Below, one piece after another: positions 50,122-59,627 of a DNA stretch of 64,000 bases. This stretch comes from Rosenbergiella metrosideri (GTDB taxonomy: Bacteria > Pseudomonadota > Gammaproteobacteria > Enterobacterales > Enterobacteriaceae). The stretch covers positions 60,625 to 124,624 of the forward strand of contig NZ_JALBCV010000002.1 in the NCBI RefSeq assembly GCF_022602565.1, given 5' to 3'. Below the pieces are notes generated by a model. It did not search any database and was not told the DNA's origin. It was given only the letters and a program-made list of their open reading frames with translations. The stretch's first letter is position 1, and each line of letters starts with the position of its first letter. The position numbers were made by a program, and so were the translations under genes.

Positions 50122-51609
50122 TTATGCTGCTTTTTCCCTCGAAAGGATATCCAGCATCACTCCCACCACGGTGGCGAAAACCGCGACAATCAGGCCATAA
50201 CGAATGAGTGGCTGTATGAGGGATAGCTCGGCGACATCGAATAGATAGGCAATCAACATCATCAACAACCCTAGCGTTGCCATCAGTGCTCCCAGTAAAA
50301 ATCCTCTGGTAGTTAGCGAGTAGGCGAAGGCGTAGTGACGTCGGGGCGCAAAATCAGTCGTATCAGCCAACCTAAGTAGCGACGTTTTCGCAGCACGAAG
50401 TAGTAGAAGGCCCGGCAATGACGCGATGACCGTAAAGGCATAAAATCCTGACCAGTGCCAAGACTCAACCAGCCAGCCGGCAATAGGCCCAACATACACG
50501 CGGCCCATCGCACTGAGGGCAGAGAGTAGCGCGAATTGTGTGGCAGAAAAACGGCGGTTACAAAGCGACATCAATAATGCGACAGCCGCTGCGGTCCCCA
50601 TCCCGCCACACAAATTCTCGATGAAAACGGCACTCCCCATTGACCATAAATGGCTAGGAATCACGGTCAGCACCCAATAAGCCAAATTACTGAGTGCTTG
50701 CGCAATCCCGAAAATCATCAACGCTCGGTATAAGCTCCACTTTCGCATGAGCGCGCCACCATATAAGGCACCAATGATGGTCGCGACCAGCCCAAGGGAT
50801 TTATTTACCAACCCAACATCACCTGCACTGAATCCAAGCCCCCTAATCAGAAAAGAGGTACTGAGCGCCCCCGCAAAGGCATCACCTAATTTGTAGAAAA
50901 TGATCAGGGTAATCATCAGCCAAGTATTACTACGCGTGAAAAAGTCTTTGAGCGGATCGACGACCGCATGGCGTAAGGATAACGGTGGGGCGGCAGATTG
51001 TTCCGGCTCCTTGGCAAGCAGCGTTCCGATCAGGCCAAGCAGCATCAGCCCTGCCATCAGGAAATAGGTATTATGCCAACCGAGATAACGGTCAGCCAGC
51101 CAGAGCGCCACTCCGCCGGACACCAACATGGCGAGGCGATAACCGAGAACCGTCAAGGCTGCCCCGTTACCGCGTTCTTCTGCAGAGAGTACATCGGTCT
51201 TCCATGCATCAAACACAATATCTTGTGACGCAGAACAAAATGCGACAGCGACGGCGAGGATAGCCAGTAACAGTAATCCCGAATTTGGGTTGACGGTACC
51301 CATTAAGGCAATTAAGAGGATAAGTAAAAGTTGGCAAACTGCTAACCATCCACGTCGCCGCCCGGTAAACGGCAGTGAGTAACGATCCATCATCGGGGCC
51401 CAAAGGAATTTGAAAACGTAGGCTTGGCCAACCATGGAAAAGAAACCAATGGTTTTCAGGTCGATGTTCTCAACCGTCATCCATGCTTGCAGAGTGCCTG
51501 ACGTTAGCGCTAAGGGAAGCCCTGATGAGAATCCTAAGAGTAACAGGACCCATGTCGTAGGAGATAATGTGATGAATCGTAAAGGTGAGGTCATGATGAA
51601 TGGCTGCAT
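50122..51609 (-). CDS. ampG: Muropeptide permease AmpG
   Basis: AmpG imports GlcNAc-anhydroMurNAc peptides released by cell-wall turnover for recycling, and through this affects AmpC induction. The 495-residue MFS protein has GFSSGLPLALTSGTLQAWM, YVFKFLWAPMMDRYSLPF and AFCSASQDIVFDAWKTDVL. Either ATG 51609 or ATG 51594 (490 residues) may be the start; neither has a clear ribosome site. It is followed at the left by the cyo regulatory region. Confidence 0.94.
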   Translation of the reverse strand: MQPFIMTSPLRFITLSPTTWVLLLLGFSSGLPLALTSGTLQAWMTVENIDLKTIGFFSMVGQAYVFKFLWAPMMDRYSLPFTGRRRGWLAVCQLLLILLIALMGTVNPNSGLLLLAILAVAVAFCSASQDIVFDAWKTDVLSAEERGNGAALTVLGYRLAMLVSGGVALWLADRYLGWHNTYFLMAGLMLLGLIGTLLAKEPEQSAAPPLSLRHAVVDPLKDFFTRSNTWLMITLIIFYKLGDAFAGALSTSFLIRGLGFSAGDVGLVNKSLGLVATIIGALYGGALMRKWSLYRALMIFGIAQALSNLAYWVLTVIPSHLWSMGSAVFIENLCGGMGTAAAVALLMSLCNRRFSATQFALLSALSAMGRVYVGPIAGWLVESWHWSGFYAFTVIASLPGLLLLRAAKTSLLRLADTTDFAPRRHYAFAYSLTTRGFLLGALMATLGLLMMLIAYLFDVAELSLIQPLIRYGLIVAVFATVVGVMLDILSREKAA

Positions 51610-51636
51610 GTAGAAAACATACAGCCATACTATCAG

Positions 51637-52221
51637 TTAGTGAGCGTTTTGTTTAATAAACTCGTGGATCGAGGTGTCATCGGCCATATCGCTTATCACA
51701 TCGGTTAATGCGCTGTTCACAGCGGAAGTGATTTTAGCATTGGTCGCGCTGAATGGCCCTTCAATGCTGTTACTTTGACGATAGGTTTTTACCTGCTTGT
51801 TACCATTTTTTGCGGTAGCGATAATAGAGATATCAGCTTGGGTTGTAATGCTGTAACGCACGTTACCCTGAGTCACATCGGCATAAAGCTTATTGACAAT
51901 GATCTGTAGATCAACGGCTCCAGACGGGCCGACCATGTATCCGCGTGCTGTCATCTGCTTTTCTAACACTTCTTGTAGTAGGAAACGCAGATCTCGTGAC
52001 GGCGTCAAGGTGACTAATTGACCGTCTCGATTGACTTTTGCCAGTGCTTGGTCGGTACGCTGATCGGCACCATTAATACTGATAGTGACCCCCATCAAAC
52101 TTGGGTCTTGCTGAGGTAGACGAATTTGGGGAGTTACATCAATGGTGTTGCTTGGCGCTGCGCAACCTGCCAAAAGAAATAAGGCTAGCAACGGGAAACC
52201 AAACTTTTTCAAAAGAGCCAT
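51637..52221 (-). CDS. yajG: Lipoprotein YajG
   Basis: A 194-residue lipoprotein with signal peptide MALLKKFGFPLLALFLLAGC. The mature part matches E. coli YajG (LPQQDPSLMGVTISINGADQ, LTPSRDLRFLLQEVLEKQM, ending DTSIHEFIKQNAH). The function is unknown. It is in the same order as E. coli, between ampG and bolA. Confidence 0.95.
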   Translation of the reverse strand: MALLKKFGFPLLALFLLAGCAAPSNTIDVTPQIRLPQQDPSLMGVTISINGADQRTDQALAKVNRDGQLVTLTPSRDLRFLLQEVLEKQMTARGYMVGPSGAVDLQIIVNKLYADVTQGNVRYSITTQADISIIATAKNGNKQVKTYRQSNSIEGPFSATNAKITSAVNSALTDVISDMADDTSIHEFIKQNAH

Positions 52222-52378
52222 GAATTTGCCACTCGATAGTTCATAAAGGAATTAAACCGCTCATGCGGAACCGCCACTAAAATAGCACGTTTTTTTTTCG
52301 TAAAAGTAGTATGTAACAAGAAATAAACGCTACAATTTATTTAAGGTCATTGGATGCCTTAATAGCGAGGGACTTATT

Positions 52379-52693
52379 ATGATACGTCAGACGATTGAAG
52401 AAAAATTAATTCAGGCTTTTTCACCTTCTCACCTTGATGTGCAGAATGAGAGTTATCGCCATAATGTGCCAGCAGGTGCGGAAAGTCATTTTAAAGTGAT
52501 TATCGTGTCTGAACAATTCACCGACCAACGCTTTCTCGCGCGCCACCGCTCTATTTACAGCATTTTAGGTGCTGAGCTATCGGGTGGCGTTCATGCTTTG
52601 GCGCTACACACTTACACGCCGAAAGAGTGGGCGGGATTACAGGACACAGTATTGTCTTCACCGGACTGCCGTGGCGCAGGAATCATCGCTTAA
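52379..52693 (+). CDS. bolA: Transcriptional regulator/Fe-S adaptor BolA
   Basis: A 104-residue class II KH-like protein. It pairs with monothiol glutaredoxin in Fe-S handling and influences cell shape and biofilms in E. coli. Characteristic segments are [23 protein letters not shown], with the conserved His, and [16 protein letters not shown]. It is divergent from yajG. Confidence 0.96.
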   Translation: MIRQTIEEKLIQAFSPSHLDVQNESYRHNVPAGAESHFKVIIVSEQFTDQRFLARHRSIYSILGAELSGGVHALALHTYTPKEWAGLQDTVLSSPDCRGAGIIA

Positions 52694-52792
52694 AAAGAAG
52701 ACAGTTTGAATAATTATTTTCTGATTTGTCTAAAAATGTAGCTTTAATGAACAAAATTTTCGCAGAATCTCCCCTCGAAACCCTGCCAAATC

Positions 52793-52821
52793 TCGACTCA
52801 TATCGTTGATGCCGCTATAAT
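52793..52821 (+). promoter_or_regulatory. Sigma-70 promoter of tig
   Basis: TCGACT (52793-52798) is separated by 17 bases from a perfect TATAAT (52816-52821), upstream of tig. The -10 sits in the loop of a GCCGC/GCGGC hairpin. Confidence 0.65.
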
Positions 52822-52971
52822 GCGGCGTCTATTTTTCCAGAATGTCTTCGTGACGCTTCTGGTAACAGGGATGTTGTTCAAACCATATCAACATATTCTG
52901 TTGTCGAACAGTGAGTCGTCTTGCTGTTCTCTATGAAGCCAATCGAGCACGTGATTTTTTGAGGTAACAAG

Positions 52972-54270
52972 ATGCAAGTTTCAGTTGAAACAACTCAGGG
53001 CCTAGGCCGTCGCATTACCATGACTATCCCTGCCGACAACATTGAAGGTGCGGTGAAGAAAGAACTGGTTGATATCGCTAAAAAAGCGCGTATTGATGGT
53101 TTCCGTAAAGGCAAAGTGCCAATGACCATCATCGAAAAGCGTTACGGTGCTTCTGCTCGTCAGGATGTTCTGGGCGAACTTATGTCTCGTCATTTTATTG
53201 ATGCGATCATTAAAGAGAAGATTAATCCAGCGGGCGCACCAAACTACGTTCCAGGTGAATACAAGTTAGGTGAAGATTTTACTTACTCAGTAGAATTCGA
53301 AGTTTACCCAGAAGTTGAATTAAAAGGGTTAGAGAACATCGAAATTGAGAAGCCTGTAGTCGATGTCAACGATGAAGACGTTGATGCCATGCTAGACACT
53401 CTGCGTAAGCAACAAGCAGATTGGAAAGAAACGGATAAAGCGGCAACCGCTGAAGATCGCGTAACCATCGATTTCTCTGGTTCCGTTGACGGTGAAGAGT
53501 TCGAAGGTGGCAAATCTTCTGACTTCGTTCTGGCGATGGGTCAAGGTCGTATGATCCCAGGCTTCGAAGAAGGCGTAGTCGGTCACAAAGCAGGTGAAGA
53601 ATTTACTATCGATGTTAAATTCCCTGAAGAGTACCACGCTGAAACCCTGAAAGGGAAAGACGCTAAGTTCGATATCGTTCTGAAGAAAGTTGAAGAGCGT
53701 GAACTGCCAGAATTAACTGAAGAGTTCGTTAAGCGTTTCGGCGTTGCAGACGGTTCTGTTGATGGCCTGCGTGCAGAAATCAGCAAAAATATGCAACGTG
53801 AGCTGAAAGGCGCAGTGCGTAACCGCATTAAGACCCAAGCTATTGACGGTCTACTGGCGCAAAACGAGATTGACGTTCCTGCTGCACTGATTGACGGTGA
53901 GATCGACGTATTACGTCGTCAAGCAGCTCAACGCTTTGGTGGTAACGAGCAACAAGCGTTAGAACTGCCACGCGAGCTGTTCGAAGAGCAAGCGAAACGT
54001 CGCGTTATGGTTGGATTACTGTTAGGTGAAGTGATCAACACTAACGAGCTGAAAGCTGACGAAGAACGTGTTAATACCATGATCGCTGATATGGCTGCAG
54101 CGTACGAAGATCCACAAGAAGTGATCGAGTACTACAGCAAAAATAAAGAGATGATGAACAACATGCGTAACGTTGCGTTAGAAGAGCAGGCTGTTGATTT
54201 CATTCTTGAAAAAGCTAAAGTTACTGATAAAGCGACTAAGTTCCAAGAACTGATGAACCAACAAGCTTAA
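52972..54270 (+). CDS. tig: Trigger factor
   Basis: A ribosome-bound chaperone and prolyl isomerase. The 432-residue length is that of E. coli. The N-terminal ribosome-binding domain has the signature [22 protein letters not shown] domain (about residues 160-240; [32 protein letters not shown]) is inserted, and a helical C-terminal domain with the arms follows. A strong terminator follows, so it is monocistronic. Confidence 0.98.
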   Translation: MQVSVETTQGLGRRITMTIPADNIEGAVKKELVDIAKKARIDGFRKGKVPMTIIEKRYGASARQDVLGELMSRHFIDAIIKEKINPAGAPNYVPGEYKLGEDFTYSVEFEVYPEVELKGLENIEIEKPVVDVNDEDVDAMLDTLRKQQADWKETDKAATAEDRVTIDFSGSVDGEEFEGGKSSDFVLAMGQGRMIPGFEEGVVGHKAGEEFTIDVKFPEEYHAETLKGKDAKFDIVLKKVEERELPELTEEFVKRFGVADGSVDGLRAEISKNMQRELKGAVRNRIKTQAIDGLLAQNEIDVPAALIDGEIDVLRRQAAQRFGGNEQQALELPRELFEEQAKRRVMVGLLLGEVINTNELKADEERVNTMIADMAAAYEDPQEVIEYYSKNKEMMNNMRNVALEEQAVDFILEKAKVTDKATKFQELMNQQA

Positions 54271-54295
54271 GACGTAATAGTGTAGCTATTGAATT

Positions 54296-54328
54296 AGGCT
54301 CGTGATTTTAAGTCACGGGCCTTTTTTT
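54296..54328 (+). terminator. Terminator of tig
   Basis: AGGCTCGTGA (54296-54305) pairs with TCACGGGCCT (54313-54322), with a T-run. Confidence 0.85.
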
Positions 54329-54490
54329 ATCGTACCCCCTTGAAAAGAATTTTCTGAACCGCAGTAATCTACTTCGCGTATTAATCAAAACCTTGTTATG
54401 CTTGAATGAATGTAAAATTACACTGCATCAGTGGCTGTTGTTACTAAAGGCGACAAGCGTTGCTCAAGAAATTTACCCAGGAGATGGTTT

Positions 54491-55114
54491 ATGTCATACA
54501 GTAATCAACCCGAAATGACGCCAGCCCAAATGGCACTGGTTCCCATGGTTGTCGAGCAAACCTCGCGCGGCGAACGTTCTTACGATATCTATTCACGCTT
54601 ATTAAAAGAACGCGTTATTTTTATGACCGGTCAGGTTGAAGACCATATGGCAAACCTGATTGTTGCGCAGATGCTGTTTCTTGAAGCAGAAAACCCAGAA
54701 AAAGATATCTATCTTTACATCAACTCACCGGGTGGGGTGATTACCGCTGGTATGTCTATCTATGACACCATGCAATTCATCAAACCGGATGTCAGCACTA
54801 TCTGTATGGGGCAAGCTTGCTCCATGGGCGCGTTCCTGTTAACCGCTGGCGCAGAGGGTAAGCGTTTCTGCCTACCTAACTCCCGTGTGATGATCCACCA
54901 ACCATTAGGCGGTTATCAGGGGCAAGCAACAGATATCGAAATTCATGCCAAAGAGATCTTAAAGGTCAAACAGCGTATGAATGAACTGATGGCTAAGCAT
55001 ACGGGTAAAACCTTAGAAGAAATCGAGCGTGATACTGAGCGGGATCGTTTCCTCTCTGCAGCAGAAGCCGTAGACTATGGATTGGTCGACTCCATCCTGA
55101 CTCACCGCAAGTAA
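54491..55114 (+). CDS. clpP: ATP-dependent Clp protease proteolytic subunit ClpP
   Basis: ClpP forms the double-ring proteolytic chamber used by ClpX and ClpA. From ATG 54491 it is 207 residues, the E. coli length, with Ser111 in [10 protein letters not shown] and His136 in VMIHQPLGG. The start has caggagatgg upstream; a longer frame from 54431 has no support. It lies 87 bases before clpX. Confidence 0.97.
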   Translation: MSYSNQPEMTPAQMALVPMVVEQTSRGERSYDIYSRLLKERVIFMTGQVEDHMANLIVAQMLFLEAENPEKDIYLYINSPGGVITAGMSIYDTMQFIKPDVSTICMGQACSMGAFLLTAGAEGKRFCLPNSRVMIHQPLGGYQGQATDIEIHAKEILKVKQRMNELMAKHTGKTLEEIERDTERDRFLSAAEAVDYGLVDSILTHRK

Positions 55115-55201
55115 AAGCGCTAAGCAAATTGCACACCTAAACGTCGAGTATTATCACAAATGATAATGCTGGCATTGATAACACTGAGAAGAGGCTAACT
55201 G

Positions 55202-56473
55202 ATGACTGATAAGCGCAAAGAGGGTTCAGGTAAATTGCTGTACTGCTCTTTCTGCGGCAAGAGCCAGCATGAAGTGCGTAAGCTAATTGCCGGACCGTCA
55301 GTGTATATCTGCGACGAATGTGTTGATTTATGTAATGACATTATTCGTGAAGAGATAAAAGAAGTTGCTCCACATCGCGAGCGCAATGCACTGCCTACGC
55401 CGCGTGAGATCCGCACGCATCTCGATGATTATGTGATTGGGCAAGAAAAGGCGAAGAAAGTCCTTTCTGTAGCAGTCTATAACCACTATAAGCGCCTACG
55501 TAATGGCGATACATCGAACGGTGTTGAATTAGGTAAAAGTAATATTTTACTTATCGGCCCCACCGGAAGTGGTAAAACATTACTTGCTGAAACGTTAGCG
55601 CGTTTACTCGATGTGCCGTTCACCATGGCAGATGCCACGACTCTGACAGAAGCGGGTTATGTCGGTGAGGATGTTGAAAACATCATCCAGAAACTACTAC
55701 AAAAATGTGACTACGATGTTGAGAAAGCGCAACGTGGTATCGTTTATATCGATGAGATCGATAAAATTTCACGTAAGTCAGACAACCCTTCCATCACCCG
55801 TGATGTCTCGGGCGAAGGTGTTCAACAAGCCTTACTGAAACTGATCGAAGGGACCGTGGCAGCCGTTCCTCCACAAGGTGGCCGTAAACACCCACAACAA
55901 GAGTTTTTGCAAGTTGATACATCAAAAATTCTATTCATCTGTGGGGGCGCTTTTGCTGGATTAGATAAAGTGATCGCTCAGCGTGTAGAAACGGGTTCAG
56001 GTATCGGCTTTGGCGCAACGGTAAAAGATCCGTCTAAAAAAGCGGCTGAAGGGGAGCTTTTAGCGCAAGCAGAGCCTGAAGATTTAATTAAATTTGGCTT
56101 GATTCCCGAGTTCATCGGCCGTCTTCCAGTGGTAGCGACCCTGAGCGAACTGAGTGAAGAGGCGTTGATTCAAATTTTACGCGAACCTAAAAATGCGTTA
56201 ACGAAGCAATACCAAGCGTTATTTAGCCTTGAAGGTGCAGAGCTTGAGTTTCGTGACGAAGCACTTGTGGCGATTGCAGAGAAAGCAATGAGCCGTAAGA
56301 CCGGTGCACGTGGACTCCGTTCTATTGTTGAAGCTGCATTGCTTGAAACCATGTATGAACTGCCTTCAATTGAAGGCGTTGAAAAAGTGGTAATCGACGA
56401 GAATGTGATTGCGGGAACCTCTGAACCGATGCTTATTTATGGTAAGCAAGAAGCGCAAGCCTCTGGTGAGTAA
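55202..56473 (+). CDS. clpX: ATP-dependent Clp protease ATP-binding subunit ClpX
   Basis: An AAA+ unfoldase that feeds ssrA-tagged and other substrates to ClpP. The 423-residue protein has an N-terminal zinc finger (YCSFCGKSQ and CDECVDLC), Walker [13 protein letters not shown], Walker [11 protein letters not shown] and the sensor-2 region [15 protein letters not shown]. The RKH loop residues GRKHP and the pore YVGEDVE loop are present. It is followed by a terminator and lon. Confidence 0.98.
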   Translation: MTDKRKEGSGKLLYCSFCGKSQHEVRKLIAGPSVYICDECVDLCNDIIREEIKEVAPHRERNALPTPREIRTHLDDYVIGQEKAKKVLSVAVYNHYKRLRNGDTSNGVELGKSNILLIGPTGSGKTLLAETLARLLDVPFTMADATTLTEAGYVGEDVENIIQKLLQKCDYDVEKAQRGIVYIDEIDKISRKSDNPSITRDVSGEGVQQALLKLIEGTVAAVPPQGGRKHPQQEFLQVDTSKILFICGGAFAGLDKVIAQRVETGSGIGFGATVKDPSKKAAEGELLAQAEPEDLIKFGLIPEFIGRLPVVATLSELSEEALIQILREPKNALTKQYQALFSLEGAELEFRDEALVAIAEKAMSRKTGARGLRSIVEAALLETMYELPSIEGVEKVVIDENVIAGTSEPMLIYGKQEAQASGE

Positions 56474-56503
56474 ATAACCGAGTCGTTAGAGTAATACGCT
56501 AAT

Positions 56504-56534
56504 AAAGGGGAAATTAAATTTCCCCTTTATTTTT
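56504..56534 (+). terminator. Terminator of clpX
   Basis: AAAGGGGAAAT (56504-56514) and ATTTCCCCTTT (56518-56528), with T-rich sequence after. Confidence 0.88.
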
Positions 56535-56547
56535 CTTACGTATAGAC

Positions 56548-56576
56548 CGTTGAATATCATAATATCATCCCCATAT
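56548..56576 (+). promoter_or_regulatory. Heat-shock (sigma-32) promoter of lon
   Basis: CGTTGAA (56548-56554) is followed after 14 bases by CCCCATAT (56569-56576). This matches the RpoH consensus and is very similar to the E. coli lon promoter. The conserved AGCGGAAATTAAACTAAGAG leader just before the gene is also present. Confidence 0.85.
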
Positions 56577-56652
56577 GTTAATCATCTAGACGTGGTAAGT
56601 CACAGAGTTAGACCTATCACACCCAGCGGAAATTAAACTAAGAGAGAGCTCT

Positions 56653-59010
56653 ATGACTTCTGAGCGTTCCGAACACATTGATATTCCCGTGTTACCTTTA
56701 CGCGATGTGGTGGTTTATCCGCACATGGTGATACCGTTATTCGTGGGTCGCGAAAAATCTATCCGCTGCTTAGAGTCAGCGATGGATAACGATAAAAAAA
56801 TTCTGCTGGTGGCGCAGAAAGAAGCGACTACTGACGAGCCGAGTATTGACGATTTATTTACTGTCGGAACGGTGGCTTCGGTCCTACAGATGCTAAAACT
56901 GCCTGACGGTACGGTTAAAGTATTAGTCGAAGGGGTACAGCGAGCAACATTGACCTCGCTTGATGATAGCCAAGAGTTTTTCACGGCGCAGATTGAGTAT
57001 ATCGAAAGCCCTGAAATTGATGACAGCGAGCAAGAAGTGCTGATCCGCGCGGCGGTCAGCCAATTCGAAGGCTACATCAAACTTAACAAAAAGATCCCAC
57101 CGGAAGTGTTGACCTCTTTGAACAATCTTGAGGATGCTGCACGCCTAGCAGATACCATCGCCGCGCATATGCCACTTAAATTGGCAGACAAGCAATCCGT
57201 ACTGGAAATGTCAGACGTTAATGAACGTCTGGAGTACTTGATGGCAATGATGGAATCAGAAATTGATCTGTTACAGGTCGAAAAACGTATTCGCAATCGT
57301 GTTAAGAAGCAGATGGAGAAGAGCCAGCGCGAGTATTATCTGAACGAGCAAATGAAAGCCATTCAGAAAGAACTCGGCGAAATGGACGACGTGCCTGATG
57401 AATTCGAAGCATTGAAACGCAAGATCGATGAAGCGAAGATGCCTGCGGAAGCGAAAGAGAAAGCTGAGGCTGAGCTACAAAAGCTGAAAATGATGTCACC
57501 GATGTCTGCTGAAGCGACAGTCGTGCGCGGCTATATCGACTGGATGGTTCAAGTTCCTTGGGTGGGGCGTAGCAAAGTTAAGAAAGACCTGCGTAAAGCA
57601 CAAGAAACGCTTGATAAAGACCACTTCGGTTTAGATCGCGTTAAAGACCGTATTCTTGAATACCTCGCGGTACAAAGCCGTGTGAATAAGATCCGTGGAC
57701 CTATTCTTTGCTTAGTGGGGCCTCCCGGTGTTGGGAAAACCTCTTTAGGTCAATCTATCGCTAAGGCAACAGGACGTAAGTACGTCCGTATGGCGTTGGG
57801 TGGCGTGCGCGATGAAGCGGAAATTCGTGGACATCGCCGGACTTATATTGGTTCTATGCCGGGGAAATTGATTCAAAAGATGGCGAAAGTTGGCGTTCGT
57901 AACCCGCTATTTCTACTTGATGAAATCGATAAGATGTCCGCAGATATGCGGGGTGATCCTGCCTCAGCTCTGTTAGAGGTGTTAGATCCTGAGCAAAACA
58001 ATGCGTTCAACGATCACTATTTAGAAGTGGATTATGATCTGTCTGATGTGATGTTCGTTGCGACGTCTAACTCAATGAACATCCCAGGGCCGCTACTGGA
58101 CCGGATGGAAGTGATTCGTCTTTCTGGTTATACCGAAGATGAGAAGCTCAATATCGCTAAAGACCACCTGTTACCTAAACAGATGGAACGTAATGCGATT
58201 AAATCTGGTGAATTATCGGTCGAAGATAGCGCAATCATGGGCATCATCCGTTTTTACACTCGTGAAGCGGGCGTGCGTAGCTTAGAAAGGGAACTCTCTA
58301 AACTCTGCCGTAAAGCCGTTAAAACGCTATTGCTTGATAAGAAGTTGAAACATATCACTATTAATGCTGAAAACCTCAGCGAATATCTTGGTGTGCAACG
58401 CTTTGATTATGGCCGTGCAGACGAGAAAAATCGTATCGGCGAAGTGACCGGGCTGGCGTGGACCGAGGTAGGTGGCGACCTGTTGACCATTGAAACCGCG
58501 AGTGTTCCAGGTAAAGGTAAACTCTCGTACACCGGTTCTCTGGGCGAAGTGATGCAGGAATCTATTCAGGCGGCGATGACGGTGGTACGTTCTCGTGCAG
58601 AATCATTGGGTATTAATAATGATTTCTACGAAAAACGGGACATTCACGTTCACGTTCCTGAAGGCGCGACACCGAAAGATGGCCCAAGCGCAGGGATTGC
58701 AATGTGTACGGCTTTAGTCTCAAGCCTTACTGGCAACCCGGTTAAAGCTGAAGTTGCGATGACGGGAGAAATCACTTTACGCGGACAAGTGTTACCTATC
58801 GGTGGCTTAAAAGAGAAGTTGTTAGCCGCTCACCGCGGTGGCATAAAAACCGTGTTGATTCCTTTCGAGAATAAGCGCGATTTAGAGGAAATCCCTCAAA
58901 ATGTTATCGCTGATCTCAGTATCCATCCGGTGAAAAACATTGAAGAAGTTTTAAAATTAGCCCTTGAACGTGCGCCAGAAGGGATTGAAGTAATTACCCC
59001 ATCGGCATAA
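56653..59010 (+). CDS. lon: ATP-dependent protease Lon
   Basis: Lon degrades misfolded and regulatory proteins. The 785-residue protein has the N-terminal substrate-binding LON domain, a coiled region, Walker A GPPGVGKTSLGQS, Walker B FLLDEIDKMSADM, and the C-terminal protease domain with catalytic Ser in PKDGPSAGIAMC and Lys in GGLKEKLLAAHRGG. It has its own heat-shock promoter and is followed by hupB. Confidence 0.98.
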   Translation: MTSERSEHIDIPVLPLRDVVVYPHMVIPLFVGREKSIRCLESAMDNDKKILLVAQKEATTDEPSIDDLFTVGTVASVLQMLKLPDGTVKVLVEGVQRATLTSLDDSQEFFTAQIEYIESPEIDDSEQEVLIRAAVSQFEGYIKLNKKIPPEVLTSLNNLEDAARLADTIAAHMPLKLADKQSVLEMSDVNERLEYLMAMMESEIDLLQVEKRIRNRVKKQMEKSQREYYLNEQMKAIQKELGEMDDVPDEFEALKRKIDEAKMPAEAKEKAEAELQKLKMMSPMSAEATVVRGYIDWMVQVPWVGRSKVKKDLRKAQETLDKDHFGLDRVKDRILEYLAVQSRVNKIRGPILCLVGPPGVGKTSLGQSIAKATGRKYVRMALGGVRDEAEIRGHRRTYIGSMPGKLIQKMAKVGVRNPLFLLDEIDKMSADMRGDPASALLEVLDPEQNNAFNDHYLEVDYDLSDVMFVATSNSMNIPGPLLDRMEVIRLSGYTEDEKLNIAKDHLLPKQMERNAIKSGELSVEDSAIMGIIRFYTREAGVRSLERELSKLCRKAVKTLLLDKKLKHITINAENLSEYLGVQRFDYGRADEKNRIGEVTGLAWTEVGGDLLTIETASVPGKGKLSYTGSLGEVMQESIQAAMTVVRSRAESLGINNDFYEKRDIHVHVPEGATPKDGPSAGIAMCTALVSSLTGNPVKAEVAMTGEITLRGQVLPIGGLKEKLLAAHRGGIKTVLIPFENKRDLEEIPQNVIADLSIHPVKNIEEVLKLALERAPEGIEVITPSA

Positions 59011-59182
59011 CATGGCGAACTTGTCGAATACCTATAATTGGGTATTCGACATCATTAAGTTGATTTTTGTGGACCATTCGGAGCATTTACGTTGTTTCGA
59101 GCGTCGATGCCTGCTATAACAAGCAGCTCATAAGTGAGAGGGGATACTCTCTGCGACATGAAATAATAAAGGGGATGTTAAC

Positions 59183-59455
59183 GTGAATAAATCACAATTG
59201 GTTGATAAAATTGCTGCTGATGCAGATATTTCCAAAGCAGCTGCAGGACGTGTTTTAGACGCATTTATTAGTGCGGTAACCGAATCATTAAAAGCTGGTG
59301 ATGACGTTGCTCTGGTCGGTTTTGGAACTTTCGCGGTAAAAGAGCGTGCTGAGCGTACTGGCCGCAACCCGCAAACAGGTAAAGAGATTACTATCCCTGC
59401 AGGTAAAGTCCCTGGCTTCCGTGCAGGCAAAGGGTTAAAAGACTCTGTTAACTAA
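59183..59455 (+). CDS. hupB: DNA-binding protein HU-beta
   Basis: A 90-residue nucleoid protein that bends and compacts DNA. It has [20 protein letters not shown] and the arm segment [21 protein letters not shown]. The start is GTG 59183, as in E. coli. It lies between lon and ppiD. Confidence 0.97.
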   Translation: MNKSQLVDKIAADADISKAAAGRVLDAFISAVTESLKAGDDVALVGFGTFAVKERAERTGRNPQTGKEITIPAGKVPGFRAGKGLKDSVN

Positions 59456-59523
59456 GTCTTACTCACCGTGAAACAATTTCTTTCATGGAATGAGGACGCG
59501 ATAACGCTTCTCATGTAACATAG

Positions 59524-59551
59524 AGGCACATCAATCGATGTGCCTTTTTTT
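59524..59551 (+). terminator. Terminator of hupB
   Basis: AGGCACATC (59524-59532) pairs with GATGTGCCT (59537-59545), followed by T. Confidence 0.9.
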
Positions 59552-59627
59552 CTGGTAAGTCATACGGGTTGCCTAAGGCCACATCGGCCAGCGTTAAATT
59601 TCTACCACAGTGGAGTGTTGCCAAATC

